DNA of 15,565 nucleotides from Brevundimonas sp. (GCF_031082345.1 NZ_JAVHLH010000040.1:1-15565); one strand, 5' to 3'. Numbered from the stretch's first letter, positions 6,134 to 13,509 are shown. The notes: generated by a model not told the origin, from the letters alone. Numbers and translations are program-made.

Positions 6134-8275
6134 CTACCAGATGCGGACGCGGTCTTCCGGGGCGAGATAGTATTTGTCGCCGGGCTGGACGTTGAAGGCC
6201 TCGTACCAGGCGTCGATGTTGCGCACCGGCCCGATGACCCGGAACTCGGCCGGGCTGTGCGGATCGGTGGCGATCTGGTTGCGCAGGGCGTCGTCGCGGT
6301 ATTTCGACTGCCAGACCTGGGCCCAGCCGTAGAAGAAGCGCTGATCGCCGGTGACGCCGTCCAGCACAGGCGCCGGCTGGCCGTTCAGCGACAGGTGATA
6401 GGCCTCGAGGCCCACCGCCGTGCCGGCGGCGTCGCCGATGTTCTCGCCCATGGTCAGGGCGCCGTTGACCTTGAAGCCCGGGATCGGCTCGTACTCGTTG
6501 TACTGGGCGCCGAGCCGCGCGGTCAGGGCCTCGAAATTGGTCTTGTCCTCGGCGGTCCACCAGTTGCGCAGCACGCCGTCGCCGTCCGACTTGGAGCCCT
6601 GGTCGTCGAAGCCGTGGCCGATCTCATGGCCGATGACGCCGCCGATGCCGCCGTAGTTGACGGCCGGGTCGGCGTCCGGATCGAAGAAGGGCGGCTGCAG
6701 GATGGCGGCCGGGAAGACGATCTCGTTGTTGGTCGAGTTGTAGTAGGCGTTGACCGTCTGCGGGGTCATGCCCCACTCGTCCTTGTCGACCGGATCGTTG
6801 AGGCGGTTGAGGCGGTAGTTCCACTGGAACAGGCCGGCGCGCTCGGCATTGCCGAACAGGTCGTCGGGGCGGACCTCCAGCCCGGAGTAGTCCCGCCACT
6901 TGTTCGGATAGCCGATCTTGACCGTGAACTTGGCCAGCTTGTCCTGGGCGGCGGCCTTGGTCTCGGCGCTCATCCACTCATAGGTGTTGATGCGATTGCC
7001 GAGCGCGACGCGCAGGTTGGCGACAAGCTCTTCCATCTTGGCCTTGGAGTCGGCCGGGAAATATTCGGCCACATACTGGCGGCCGACGGCCTCGCCCAGC
7101 ATGCCCTCGGCGAAGCTGATGCCGCGCTTGTCGCGGGGACGCTGCATCGGCTGGCCGTTCAGATCGCGCGAGCGGAACTCCCACTGGGCGTCGGCGAAGC
7201 GACGCGACAGGCGCGAGGCGGCGTCATCGGTGGTGTGGAAGGCCTGCCAGGCCTGGATCACCTCGATCGGCGTCTCGGCGTAGATGGCCGCGATCAGGGG
7301 CATGGCCGTGTCCTGGCGGACGATCAGACGCGGGACGTCGCCGACGCCGATGGCCGAATAATAGTCCTGCCACGGGAAGCCGGGCGCCTCGGCGGCCAGC
7401 TGGGCGATGGTGTATTCGTTGTAGGTCTCGTCGCGGTTGCGGTTCTGGACCGGGGTCCAGTGGGCCTCGGCGATGCGCGTCTCGAAGGCGAGGATGGCGT
7501 CGGCGTTGGCGGCGGGGTCGTCCCAGCCGACCATCTCCAGCATGCGCTCGACATAGGCCCGGTACAGGGCCTTCTTCTCGCTCCAGCGCTCTTCCAGATA
7601 GTAGTCGCGGTTGGGCAGGCCGATGCCCGACTGGCCGGTCGAGACGACATAGCGGTTCGGGGCCTTCTGGTCGGTCGAGATGCCGGTGCCGAAGATCGAG
7701 CCGCCGATGCGGCCCTGGGTCTCGCCCATGTAGACGGCGGCCTTGTCATGGGTGTCGGCGGCGCGGATGGCGGCGAGGTAGGGCTGCAGCGGCTGGGCGT
7801 CCAGCGCCTCGATGCGGGCCTCGTCCATATAGGAGCGGTAGGCGTCGGCGATCTTCTGCTCGTCGGAGCCCGGCGCCAGGTCGGCGCGGGCGGCGAGGGC
7901 GTCGATCATCACCTTGACGCGGTTGTCGGACAGTTCACGCAGCAGGTTGAACGAGCCGTAGCTGGTGCGGTCCGACGGGATCTGCAGATTGTCGAACGCC
8001 GTGCCGTTGGCGTAGCGGAAGAAGCTGTCGCCGGGGGACACGGAGGTGTCGCGGCCGTTCAGGTCGAAGCCCCAAGTGCCATATTTCGGCGTCTCGATGC
8101 CCTGGTAGCCCTGGACGGTCGCGCCGTCCGCCGGCGTCTGGAACATTTCGAAGACGGTGCAGCTCTCGTCGACGCAGGCGTGGTCGTGGCCGTCGTCCGA
8201 GAAATGCTGGGCCAGCGCGGGCGCGGCGGGCAGGAGCAGGGCGCCGACGGCGGCGCCTATGAGCAGCTTCTTCAT
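6134..8275 (-). CDS. Exported M13-family zinc metallopeptidase (neprilysin/PepO-like)
   Basis: The 713-aa product begins with a Sec signal peptide (residues 1-22, ending PALA before Gln23), so it acts in the periplasm or outside. Zinc-site motifs are intact: HEIGH at 550-554 and GENIGD with Glu611 as third ligand and Asp615; the 61-residue spacing agrees with neprilysin-type enzymes. NAYYNSTNNEIVFPAAILQP precedes the active site, and the C-terminus has the expected SPAEFRVIGPVRNIDAWYEA. M13 enzymes cut short peptides. After the signal peptide comes a His/Asp/Cys stretch (QHFSDDGHDHACVDESC) not usual for the core fold and possibly metal-binding. The ATG at 8275 is supported by the signal peptide and GAGGG (minus strand, 8288-8284) upstream. 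The frame stays open far beyond, to 10264, through the opposite-strand antiporter; that extension is not real. It is monocistronic and divergent from the antiporter. Confidence 0.95.
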   Translation of the reverse strand: MKKLLIGAAVGALLLPAAPALAQHFSDDGHDHACVDESCTVFEMFQTPADGATVQGYQGIETPKYGTWGFDLNGRDTSVSPGDSFFRYANGTAFDNLQIPSDRTSYGSFNLLRELSDNRVKVMIDALAARADLAPGSDEQKIADAYRSYMDEARIEALDAQPLQPYLAAIRAADTHDKAAVYMGETQGRIGGSIFGTGISTDQKAPNRYVVSTGQSGIGLPNRDYYLEERWSEKKALYRAYVERMLEMVGWDDPAANADAILAFETRIAEAHWTPVQNRNRDETYNEYTIAQLAAEAPGFPWQDYYSAIGVGDVPRLIVRQDTAMPLIAAIYAETPIEVIQAWQAFHTTDDAASRLSRRFADAQWEFRSRDLNGQPMQRPRDKRGISFAEGMLGEAVGRQYVAEYFPADSKAKMEELVANLRVALGNRINTYEWMSAETKAAAQDKLAKFTVKIGYPNKWRDYSGLEVRPDDLFGNAERAGLFQWNYRLNRLNDPVDKDEWGMTPQTVNAYYNSTNNEIVFPAAILQPPFFDPDADPAVNYGGIGGVIGHEIGHGFDDQGSKSDGDGVLRNWWTAEDKTNFEALTARLGAQYNEYEPIPGFKVNGALTMGENIGDAAGTAVGLEAYHLSLNGQPAPVLDGVTGDQRFFYGWAQVWQSKYRDDALRNQIATDPHSPAEFRVIGPVRNIDAWYEAFNVQPGDKYYLAPEDRVRIW

Positions 8276-8395
8276 GTGGGTATCCCTCGACTTGTCTTCG
8301 CTTTCCGGAAGGTCGGCGGCGACCCTACGCGCGGCAAGGAGCGTGTCGCCTGAATTTTTTGTCATCAAACGACGGAAACCCGGACAGGACGGCGT

Positions 8396-8413
8396 TTCAG
8401 CCTGTAGGCTGAA
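8396..8413 (+). promoter_or_regulatory. Leader hairpin just upstream of the antiporter ribosome site
   Basis: TTCAGCC (8396-8402) and GGCTGAA (8407-8413) pair perfectly around TGTA. The stem ends 6 nt before GGAGG (8420-8424). It could be an operator palindrome or an RNA structure affecting initiation. The rest of the 153-bp divergent spacer (8276-8428) includes an AT-rich ATTTTTTGTCATC patch near 8355, where the back-to-back promoters may lie; I see no convincing -35/-10 pair. Confidence 0.35.
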
Positions 8414-8428
8414 CTGTGCGGAGGACGA

Positions 8429-10255
8429 ATGACGGGTCACGGCGGCGCGGGCGGCGAATACAAGGATCTGGTGGTCTTCCTGGCCGCGGCGGGCGTCATG
8501 GTTCCGCTGTTCAACCGACTCAAGATCAGCCCGATTCTCGGCTTTCTCGCCGCGGGCGTGCTGCTCGGGCCTGACGGGCTGGCGCGGTTCGCCGAGAGCG
8601 CGCCGTGGCTGGCGTGGCTGACCATATCCGACGCCGGCCAGATCCGTTCGCTGTCGGAACTGGGCGTCGCCTTCCTGCTGTTCATGATCGGCCTCGAGCT
8701 GTCGTGGGGCCGCCTCAAGTCGATGCGGCGGCTGGTGTTCGGGCTCGGCCTGACCCAGATCGCCGTCTGCACGGTGGTGCTGGCCGGGGTGTTCATGCTG
8801 ATGGGCCAGACGCTCGTCTCGGCCGCGGTCCTGGGCATGGGCCTGTCGCTGTCGTCGACGGCCGTGGTGATGCCGGTGCTGGCCGAGAGCGGGCGGGTGC
8901 AGACCGCCTCGGGCCGGGCGACCTTCTCGACCCTGCTGGCCCAGGACCTGGTCGTGGCCCCGATCCTGATCACGGTGACCGTGCTGGCCGCCCTGGCCCA
9001 GGGCGGCGGCGATCTCGACCCCGCCACCCTGCGCGCGGCCCTGCTGACGCTGGTTCCGGCGGCCATCGGTCTGGCGCTGCTGGTCATCCTCGGCCGGCTG
9101 GTGCTGCGGCCGATGTTCCGTTCCGTGGCCCGGGCCAAGGCCCGCGGGCAGGGACAGGAGATGTTCGTCGCCGCCAGCCTGCTGGTCGTGGTCGGCGCCG
9201 GCGTGGCGGCCCAGGCGGCCGGCTTGTCGATGAGTCTCGGGGCCCTGATCGCGGGAATTCTGCTGGCCGAGACCGAGTTCCGACGCGAGGTCGAGCTGTC
9301 GATCGAACCGTTCAAGGGCCTGCTGCTGGGGGTGTTCTTCGTCGGCGTCGGCATCAGCCTGGACCTCGACGTGGTGGCGGCCAATCCGCTGGCCGTCTTC
9401 GGTCTCGCCATCGGCATGACGGTGATCAAGATCGTGATGATCTTCGGCGCGGCGCGGCTGTGGGGCGTGAAACGCAAGGCCGCGATCGAGACCGCCCTGG
9501 TGCTGGGCCCGGCCGGAGAGTTCGCCTTCGTCATCCTCGGCGCCGGCATGGTCGAGGGCATCGCCTCGCCCGCCTTCACCGGCACGGTTCTGGTCGCGGC
9601 CACGATCAGCATCTTCACCATCCCGGCCATGGCGGCGCTGGCCGGACGACTGACCCGGGAGCCGGTCGCCGCCCCCGACCTGCCGCAGGAGGCCATGGCG
9701 CCGGCCGGGGCGGAAGACCAGGTGCTGATCGTCGGCTTCGGCAGGGTCGGACGCCTCGTCGGCGAGATGCTGACCGAGCACGGCCAGTCCTGGCTGGCGG
9801 TGGATTCCAACGCCTCGACCGTGGGCAAGGGGCGGGCCGAGGGGGGCAATGTCTACTACGGCGACGCCGGACGGCCCGAGATGCTGAGGCTGTGCGGCAT
9901 CGACACCGCCCGCGCCGTGGTGGTGACCATGGACGCCCCGACCAAGGTCGACGAGGTCGTGCAGGCGGCCCGGGCCCTGCGCCCCGACCTGATCCTGATC
10001 GCCCGGGCGCGCGACGATCGCCACGCCGTGCGGCTGTACCAGCTGGGGGTCACGGACGCGGTCCCGGAGACCACCGAAGCGGCGCTGCAGCTGGCGGAAA
10101 ACACCCTGGTCGACCTGGGCGTGCCGATGGGTCTGGTGCTGGCCTCGATCCATGAGCGCCGCGATCGATTCCGCGCCGTGTTCCAGGACGCCATGCCCGA
10201 CGCCCCCGGTCAGCCGCGAAAGGCGCGCGCGCTGCGGGCCCGGACAACAGGCTGA
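8429..10255 (+). CDS. KefB/KefC-type monovalent cation:proton antiporter (CPA2) with RCK domain
   Basis: The 608-aa inner-membrane protein has a hydrophobic CPA2 exchanger domain (about 10-400) with the QD motif of the transport site (LLAQDLVVAPIL, Q172-D173), the IEPFKGLLLGVFFVGVGISL block (292-311), and GPAGEFAFVILGAGM. A cytoplasmic RCK/TrkA-N domain follows from about 430 with the nucleotide motif GFGRVG (436-441). E. coli KefC exports K+ in exchange for protons and is gated by glutathione adducts; this architecture and length fit, but substrate and gating are inferred. In the regulatory loop before IEPF, KefC has Asp264 where this protein has Ser291 (REVELSIEPF versus HALESDIEPF), so gating may differ. 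No KefF/KefG partner is adjacent. The ATG at 8429 has GGAGG at good spacing. Confidence 0.92.
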   Translation: MTGHGGAGGEYKDLVVFLAAAGVMVPLFNRLKISPILGFLAAGVLLGPDGLARFAESAPWLAWLTISDAGQIRSLSELGVAFLLFMIGLELSWGRLKSMRRLVFGLGLTQIAVCTVVLAGVFMLMGQTLVSAAVLGMGLSLSSTAVVMPVLAESGRVQTASGRATFSTLLAQDLVVAPILITVTVLAALAQGGGDLDPATLRAALLTLVPAAIGLALLVILGRLVLRPMFRSVARAKARGQGQEMFVAASLLVVVGAGVAAQAAGLSMSLGALIAGILLAETEFRREVELSIEPFKGLLLGVFFVGVGISLDLDVVAANPLAVFGLAIGMTVIKIVMIFGAARLWGVKRKAAIETALVLGPAGEFAFVILGAGMVEGIASPAFTGTVLVAATISIFTIPAMAALAGRLTREPVAAPDLPQEAMAPAGAEDQVLIVGFGRVGRLVGEMLTEHGQSWLAVDSNASTVGKGRAEGGNVYYGDAGRPEMLRLCGIDTARAVVVTMDAPTKVDEVVQAARALRPDLILIARARDDRHAVRLYQLGVTDAVPETTEAALQLAENTLVDLGVPMGLVLASIHERRDRFRAVFQDAMPDAPGQPRKARALRARTTG

Positions 10256-10465
10256 GCCGGTCAAGATGTCGCGGCGTTAACCCCGGCGGTCATCGCCTCA
10301 TTAATCTCCGCACCCCATTTTGGTCATCGTTGCGTGATGACTGCCCCCGTCGTCGGTAGATGACCCCGGCGGCGACGCGTCATCGCGTTCCGCTTCCTCC
10401 CCATCGCTTCGGCGGTCAGTTTTCGATGGCGGGCGTCAGCCGCCGTTTAGTCGAGTACCCGTTTC
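10256..10465. promoter_or_regulatory. Upstream region of the TetR gene with five GTCATC/GATGAC sites
   Basis: The 210-nt spacer contains no credible gene. It holds GTCATC at 10289-10294, 10323-10328 and 10379-10384, and the reverse GATGAC at 10336-10341 and 10359-10364. The middle two form an inverted repeat with a 7-nt gap (GTCATC-GTTGCGT-GATGAC). TTAA occurs at 10277 and 10301, but 20 nt apart, so not a CtrA site. TTGCGTG (10330-10336) and GGTAGATG (10355-10362) are promoter-like, with a long 18-nt gap. The five hexamers suggest a regulator-binding array, possibly for the TetR protein itself or for another regulator of it. Confidence 0.4.
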
Positions 10466-11131
10466 ATGCGAGATATCGCCCTGTCCCCCTCCCCGTCCGA
10501 GTCCCAGTCCGAGTCCGAAACGCCCCGGCTGAACCGTCGCCAGGCCGCCAAGATCCGCACGCGCCAGAAGGTTCTGGACGCCGCCCGCCAGCTGTTCGCC
10601 GAGCGTGGCTACGAGCCCGCCACCATCCGCGACATCGCCAAGGGCGCCGGCATGTCGACCGGCGCCGTGTTCGCCAATTTCCAGGACAAGGCCGAACTGT
10701 TCGAGGCCGTGCTCGCCACCGACATGGCCCGGCTGGCCGAGACCATGACGGCCGCCGCCGCGATCGAAGGTTCGGTGCGCGAGCGCCTGCTGTCCGCCCT
10801 CGCCGCAGGCTACCACGGCTCGCTGGAGCAACTGCCCCTGGTCCAGGCGGTGATCGCCCGTTCATGGTTCCAGCCCGTCGCCGCCGAGATGCGGATCCGC
10901 GCCGCCATCAAGCCGATCCTCTCGGTCGTCACCGATGCGCTGCAGGCCGGGGTGGGCGAGGGCGAGCTGCGCCAGGACGCCGACGTCAGGCTGCTGGGCG
11001 AGATGATCTACGGCGCCTTCCTGTCGAACTTCCGTCAGGCCGCCTACGACGGCTGGACCACGACGCAGCTGTCCGAGCGCATGGGCAAGCAGGTCGATGT
11101 GATCCTGGCCGGCGCGATCAGCCGGCAGTAG
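10466..11131 (+). CDS. TetR-family transcriptional regulator
   Basis: A 221-aa protein with an N-terminal TetR helix-turn-helix at about residues 32-80: KVLDAARQLFAERGYEPATI, then RDIAKGAGMSTGAVFANFQD and KAELFEAVL. The C-terminal helical ligand domain is variable and gives no clue to the effector. An in-frame TAG at 10448 rules out a longer start. No Shine-Dalgarno is visible before ATG 10466, so translation may be leaderless or weak. Residues about 10-18 are an Ser/Glu/Gln run encoded by four 6-bp GTCCGA-type units (10495-10518). It converges on the Rieske oxygenase gene and is separated from the antiporter by a 210-nt spacer rich in GTCATC sites. Control of the Rieske gene is possible from proximity but not shown. 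Confidence 0.92.
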   Translation: MRDIALSPSPSESQSESETPRLNRRQAAKIRTRQKVLDAARQLFAERGYEPATIRDIAKGAGMSTGAVFANFQDKAELFEAVLATDMARLAETMTAAAAIEGSVRERLLSALAAGYHGSLEQLPLVQAVIARSWFQPVAAEMRIRAAIKPILSVVTDALQAGVGEGELRQDADVRLLGEMIYGAFLSNFRQAAYDGWTTTQLSERMGKQVDVILAGAISRQ

Positions 11132-11158
11132 TCAGGCGGTCCCGGCGCTCTAAGATAT

Positions 11159-11194
11159 TGAAGGCCGCGGCGTCCGTCGCGGCCTTCAGCTTTT
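11159..11194 (+). terminator. Intrinsic terminator of the TetR gene, overlapping the Rieske stop
   Basis: TGAAGGCCGCG (11159-11169) and CGCGGCCTTCA (11178-11188) form a perfect 11-bp stem with an 8-nt loop, followed by GC and TTTT (11191-11194). On the opposite strand the Rieske stop codon TGA (11188-11186) is the first base triplet of the stem, so one hairpin lies at the end of both converging genes. The minus side has only ATATCTT after it, a poorer terminator. Confidence 0.8.
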
Positions 11195-12316
11195 CCAGCG
11201 CAGAACAGTGGGTTTGACCGGATTCGCGAACGCCCGGCCTTCGACCCGGCTCTTCATCCACTCCCGCTTCAGCTGCTGGTACCATTTCGCCTGTTTGTCG
11301 GCGTCATCGATCCAGATCAGCGCCGGGTCGAAGCGCAGCCCTTCGTTCTGCAGGTTCACCATGCCGCCGTCCTGCTTCAGGAAGGCGACCACGCCCAGCC
11401 TCAGGAAGGGTTTGGCGATCGCGAACACCCAGTGGTCGGACCAGAAGATCTGGGTGATCCGGGTCTTGGTCTCATTCACCGGAGTCAGGCAGGTCAGGGC
11501 CAGCACCTGCCTGTCGCCCACCTGGATATGCTCCCAGCGATAGCCCGGCAGGCGGAAGGTGATCTCGGTCGCCGGGGCGCCGCCGAGGATCCGGTAGGCC
11601 CGGCTATTCGAGGACGGAGCGTGGCGGACCATGGCGAAGCCGAGCTCGCGCGGCTCGAAGGCCTTGGCCTTCTCGTGCATCGAATGGGCCGAGCGCCACC
11701 ACCACTGCTGATGCACATAGGGCCCGTGGGCGGGGTCCATCAGCCCGACCACGGCGTGGTCGATGTGGCTGTCGAAATCCATCCACTCGACCATCTTCGC
11801 CTCGCCGCCGACGACGCCGGGAAACACAGGAGGCTCATGGTCCGGCTCGCCCGGATTGCGCGGGTCCGACGAGACCCAGACGAAGACCATGCCCTGGCTC
11901 TCGCGCACCGGATAGGAGCGCACCCGGATGCGCTCCGGCTCATAGGCCTGATCTTCGACCAGCGACGGAATGGCGGCGCAGACGCCGTCAGGGCGGAAGC
12001 GCCAGCCGTGGTAGCAGCACTCGATGGTCTCGCCCTCGCCCGGCTTCTCGACCAGCCGGCCGGCCGACAGGGGCGCGGCCCGGTGCGGGCAGATGTCGCG
12101 CATCGCATAGACCTGCCCGGCCCGGGTGCGGCCGATCAGGACGGGCTCGCCCAGTAATTCGTGCCGCTTCAGCGACGCCGCCTTCACATCGCGCGACAGG
12201 GCGACGAAATACCAGGTGTCCAGTACAAACCCCTGGCCGAAGGCGGCGGGCGGAGCCGCCCGGCTTGCGGCGGCGGTTTCAGCGGCTAGGGTCTCGGTCG
12301 AGGTCATGGTCGGCAT
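11186..12316 (-). CDS. Rieske [2Fe-2S] non-heme iron oxygenase, alpha-subunit type
   Basis: A 376-aa protein with a Rieske cluster site C76-P-H78-R and C100-C-Y-H103-G-W, then a catalytic domain in which D194-P-A-H197-G-P-Y-V-H202 supplies the mononuclear iron site and D316 (in KQDGGMVNLQNEGL) is a likely third ligand. Such enzymes activate O2 for hydroxylation or demethylation of aromatic or other ring compounds, with electrons from a separate reductase not encoded here. The DPAHxPxxH pattern recalls the pheophorbide-oxygenase/TIC55 and vanillate O-demethylase side of the superfamily. The usual Asn three residues before the bridging Asp (NxxDxxH) is Gly191, and a Trp run (QQWWWRSAH) follows. 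Substrate unknown. The first ATG (12316) and the fourth codon (12307) are both possible starts; neither has a strong ribosome site. Divergent from the hydrolase gene. Confidence 0.9.
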   Translation of the reverse strand: MPTMTSTETLAAETAAASRAAPPAAFGQGFVLDTWYFVALSRDVKAASLKRHELLGEPVLIGRTRAGQVYAMRDICPHRAAPLSAGRLVEKPGEGETIECCYHGWRFRPDGVCAAIPSLVEDQAYEPERIRVRSYPVRESQGMVFVWVSSDPRNPGEPDHEPPVFPGVVGGEAKMVEWMDFDSHIDHAVVGLMDPAHGPYVHQQWWWRSAHSMHEKAKAFEPRELGFAMVRHAPSSNSRAYRILGGAPATEITFRLPGYRWEHIQVGDRQVLALTCLTPVNETKTRITQIFWSDHWVFAIAKPFLRLGVVAFLKQDGGMVNLQNEGLRFDPALIWIDDADKQAKWYQQLKREWMKSRVEGRAFANPVKPTVLRWKS

Positions 12317-12366
12317 TCTAGGACGGCGGCGGGCATCGCCGCCAGCTGCTCCGTCGAGGCCTGTAG

Positions 12367-12388
12367 AAAGTACTTTACATGTTAAAGT
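12367..12388. promoter_or_regulatory. Operator-like AAAGT array in the Rieske/hydrolase divergent region
   Basis: AAAGT (12367-12371) and ACTTT (12372-12376) form the palindrome AAAGTACTTT, and ACTTTA (12372-12377) with TAAAGT (12383-12388) forms a second inverted repeat around CATGT. Three AAAGT half-sites share one centre arm, in an AT-rich pocket of the 115-nt spacer. TTTACA (12374-12379) is -35-like for the hydrolase, with GGTAAT at 12395-12400 as a weak -10 (15-nt gap). A regulator bound here could control either gene. Confidence 0.4.
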
Positions 12389-12431
12389 CGATTGGGTAAT
12401 CGGCCGATACGTTCATGGAAAGACCACACCG

Positions 12432-13391
12432 ATGAAGACCGCCCTGATGACCCTGCTCGCCGCCGCCGCCCTGTCGGCGCCCGCCCTGGCCCAGGAAGGC
12501 CATGGATCCCATGCCCCGACCGCCCCCGCGCAGGAGGGTCACGCCGGCCACGGCCACGCGCACGCCGATTTCGAGTCGGGTCGTTTCCACGTCCGGGTCG
12601 ACGGACCGGCGAGCCCGATCGGCGACGTCATCCTGATCCCCGGCCTGTCGTCCTCGCCCGAGGTCTGGGACGGGCTGACGGAGGAGCTCAAAGGCCGCTA
12701 TCGCGTCCACCGCATTCACGTCCAGGGCTTCGCCGGCGCGCCGGCCAGGGACAACGCCGAAGGGCCCGTCTCCGCCCCGGTGGCCGAAGACATCGCCCGC
12801 TATATCCGCGAGCAGGGCCTCGAGAAGCCGGCGGTGATCGGCCATTCGATGGGCGGGACCATCGGCATGATGGTGGCCGCTCGCCACCCGGACAGCGTCG
12901 GCAAGCTGATGGTCGTCGACATGGTGCCGTTCATGGGCGCCATGTTCGCCGCGCCGGGCACGAACCCGACCGTCGAAAGCGTCGCCCCCGTCGCCGACCA
13001 GATCTACGCCTCCATGTCCCAGGGCCCGGAGGAACAGTACCGGCAGCAGGCCGCCGCGGCCGTCACCGGCATGATCAAGACGGAATCGGCCCGCTCCGGG
13101 CCGCTGGAAGACACTGAAAGCAGCGATCGTCAGGTGTCGGCTTCGGCCTACCGCGAATTGCTCGTCACCGATCTGAGGCCTGAGCTGAGCCGGATCACCG
13201 CCCCGACCCGGGTCCTGTATGTCGCCTTCGAATTTCCCGGCATGACGCCGGAGATGACCGACGGCATCTACAGCGGCTCGTTCGCCAACATGCCGGGCGC
13301 GACCCTGAAGCGGATCGACGACAGCGCCCACTTCATCATGCTGGACCAGCCCGCCGTCTTCGCCGCTGAGGTGAACGCGTTTTTAGAATAG
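12432..13391 (+). CDS. Exported alpha/beta hydrolase with His-rich N-terminus
   Basis: A 319-aa protein beginning with a Sec signal peptide (1-20, ending ALA before Gln21), so periplasmic or secreted. Residues 21-44 carry six histidines and a repeated AQEGH (20-24, 33-37). The alpha/beta-hydrolase fold follows: VILIPGLSSSPEVWDGL (oxyanion-hole loop), nucleophile elbow G137-H-S139-M-G-G, and His300 in DDSAHFIMLDQP. The triad acid is not in its usual place; Glu267 in VAFEFPGM is the best candidate. Esterase, lipase or peptidase activity all fit, so the substrate is open. ATG 12432 follows GGAAAG (12417-12422) with 9 nt spacing. An upstream frame extension to 12126 runs antisense through the Rieske gene and is not real. 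It is divergent from the Rieske gene and ends in a hairpin at 13419. Confidence 0.92.
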   Translation: MKTALMTLLAAAALSAPALAQEGHGSHAPTAPAQEGHAGHGHAHADFESGRFHVRVDGPASPIGDVILIPGLSSSPEVWDGLTEELKGRYRVHRIHVQGFAGAPARDNAEGPVSAPVAEDIARYIREQGLEKPAVIGHSMGGTIGMMVAARHPDSVGKLMVVDMVPFMGAMFAAPGTNPTVESVAPVADQIYASMSQGPEEQYRQQAAAAVTGMIKTESARSGPLEDTESSDRQVSASAYRELLVTDLRPELSRITAPTRVLYVAFEFPGMTPEMTDGIYSGSFANMPGATLKRIDDSAHFIMLDQPAVFAAEVNAFLE

Positions 13392-13418
13392 CCCCGCCAA
13401 GGGCCATGCTTTCGGCGG

Positions 13419-13458
13419 AAACGTCCCTCACGGTCGCGTGACGACGTGAGGGGCGTTT
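13419..13458 (+). terminator. Hairpin terminator after the hydrolase gene
   Basis: AAACGTCCCTCACG (13419-13432) and CGTGAGGGGCGTTT (13445-13458) pair over 14 positions (one G-U) around a 12-nt loop. The right arm ends in TTT and then GCG, so the U-tract is short. The A/T symmetry would let it work in both directions. A smaller CCGCC/GGCGG pairing lies just upstream (13394-13417). Confidence 0.65.
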
Positions 13459-13484
13459 GCGTGCGTCCAGCGAACGGCTAAGAC
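13457..13484 (+). promoter_or_regulatory. Candidate housekeeping promoter of the PBP gene
   Basis: TTGCGTG (13457-13463), 13 nt, GCTAAGAC (13477-13484). The second box matches GCTANAWC in 7 of 8 positions and spacing fits the Caulobacter pattern. The -35 begins in the last bases of the preceding terminator. Predicted start near 13491, leaving a leader of about 20 nt that includes GAGG (13501-13504). Confidence 0.45.
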
Positions 13485-13509
13485 CGAAGCCGGACAGGAT
13501 GAGGTTTTC

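Noticed and set aside
5862..6170. 102-codon plus-strand ORF after hisS
   Set aside because: It reads through both a 12-bp intrinsic terminator and the opposing terminator into the peptidase gene end; a non-coding RNA explains the region better. A shorter peptide starting at 5862 cannot be fully excluded.
6257..8353. 698-codon plus-strand ORF opposite the M13 peptidase
   Set aside because: Mirror of the real peptidase reading frame; product is a repetitive Gly/Val/Asp/Arg sequence without motifs, and its right end runs into the divergent promoter spacer.
8375..8396. GAAAC...CGTT as an ECF-sigma promoter for the antiporter
   Set aside because: The gap is only 13 nt instead of 16-17 and the first box is imperfect.
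8276..10264. Upstream extension of the M13 peptidase frame to 1376 codons
   Set aside because: The extension is antisense to the antiporter; the signal peptide and ribosome site place the real start at 8275.
10277..10304. Two TTAA boxes as a possible CtrA site
   Set aside because: CtrA sites need TTAA-N7-TTAA; here the gap is 20 nt.
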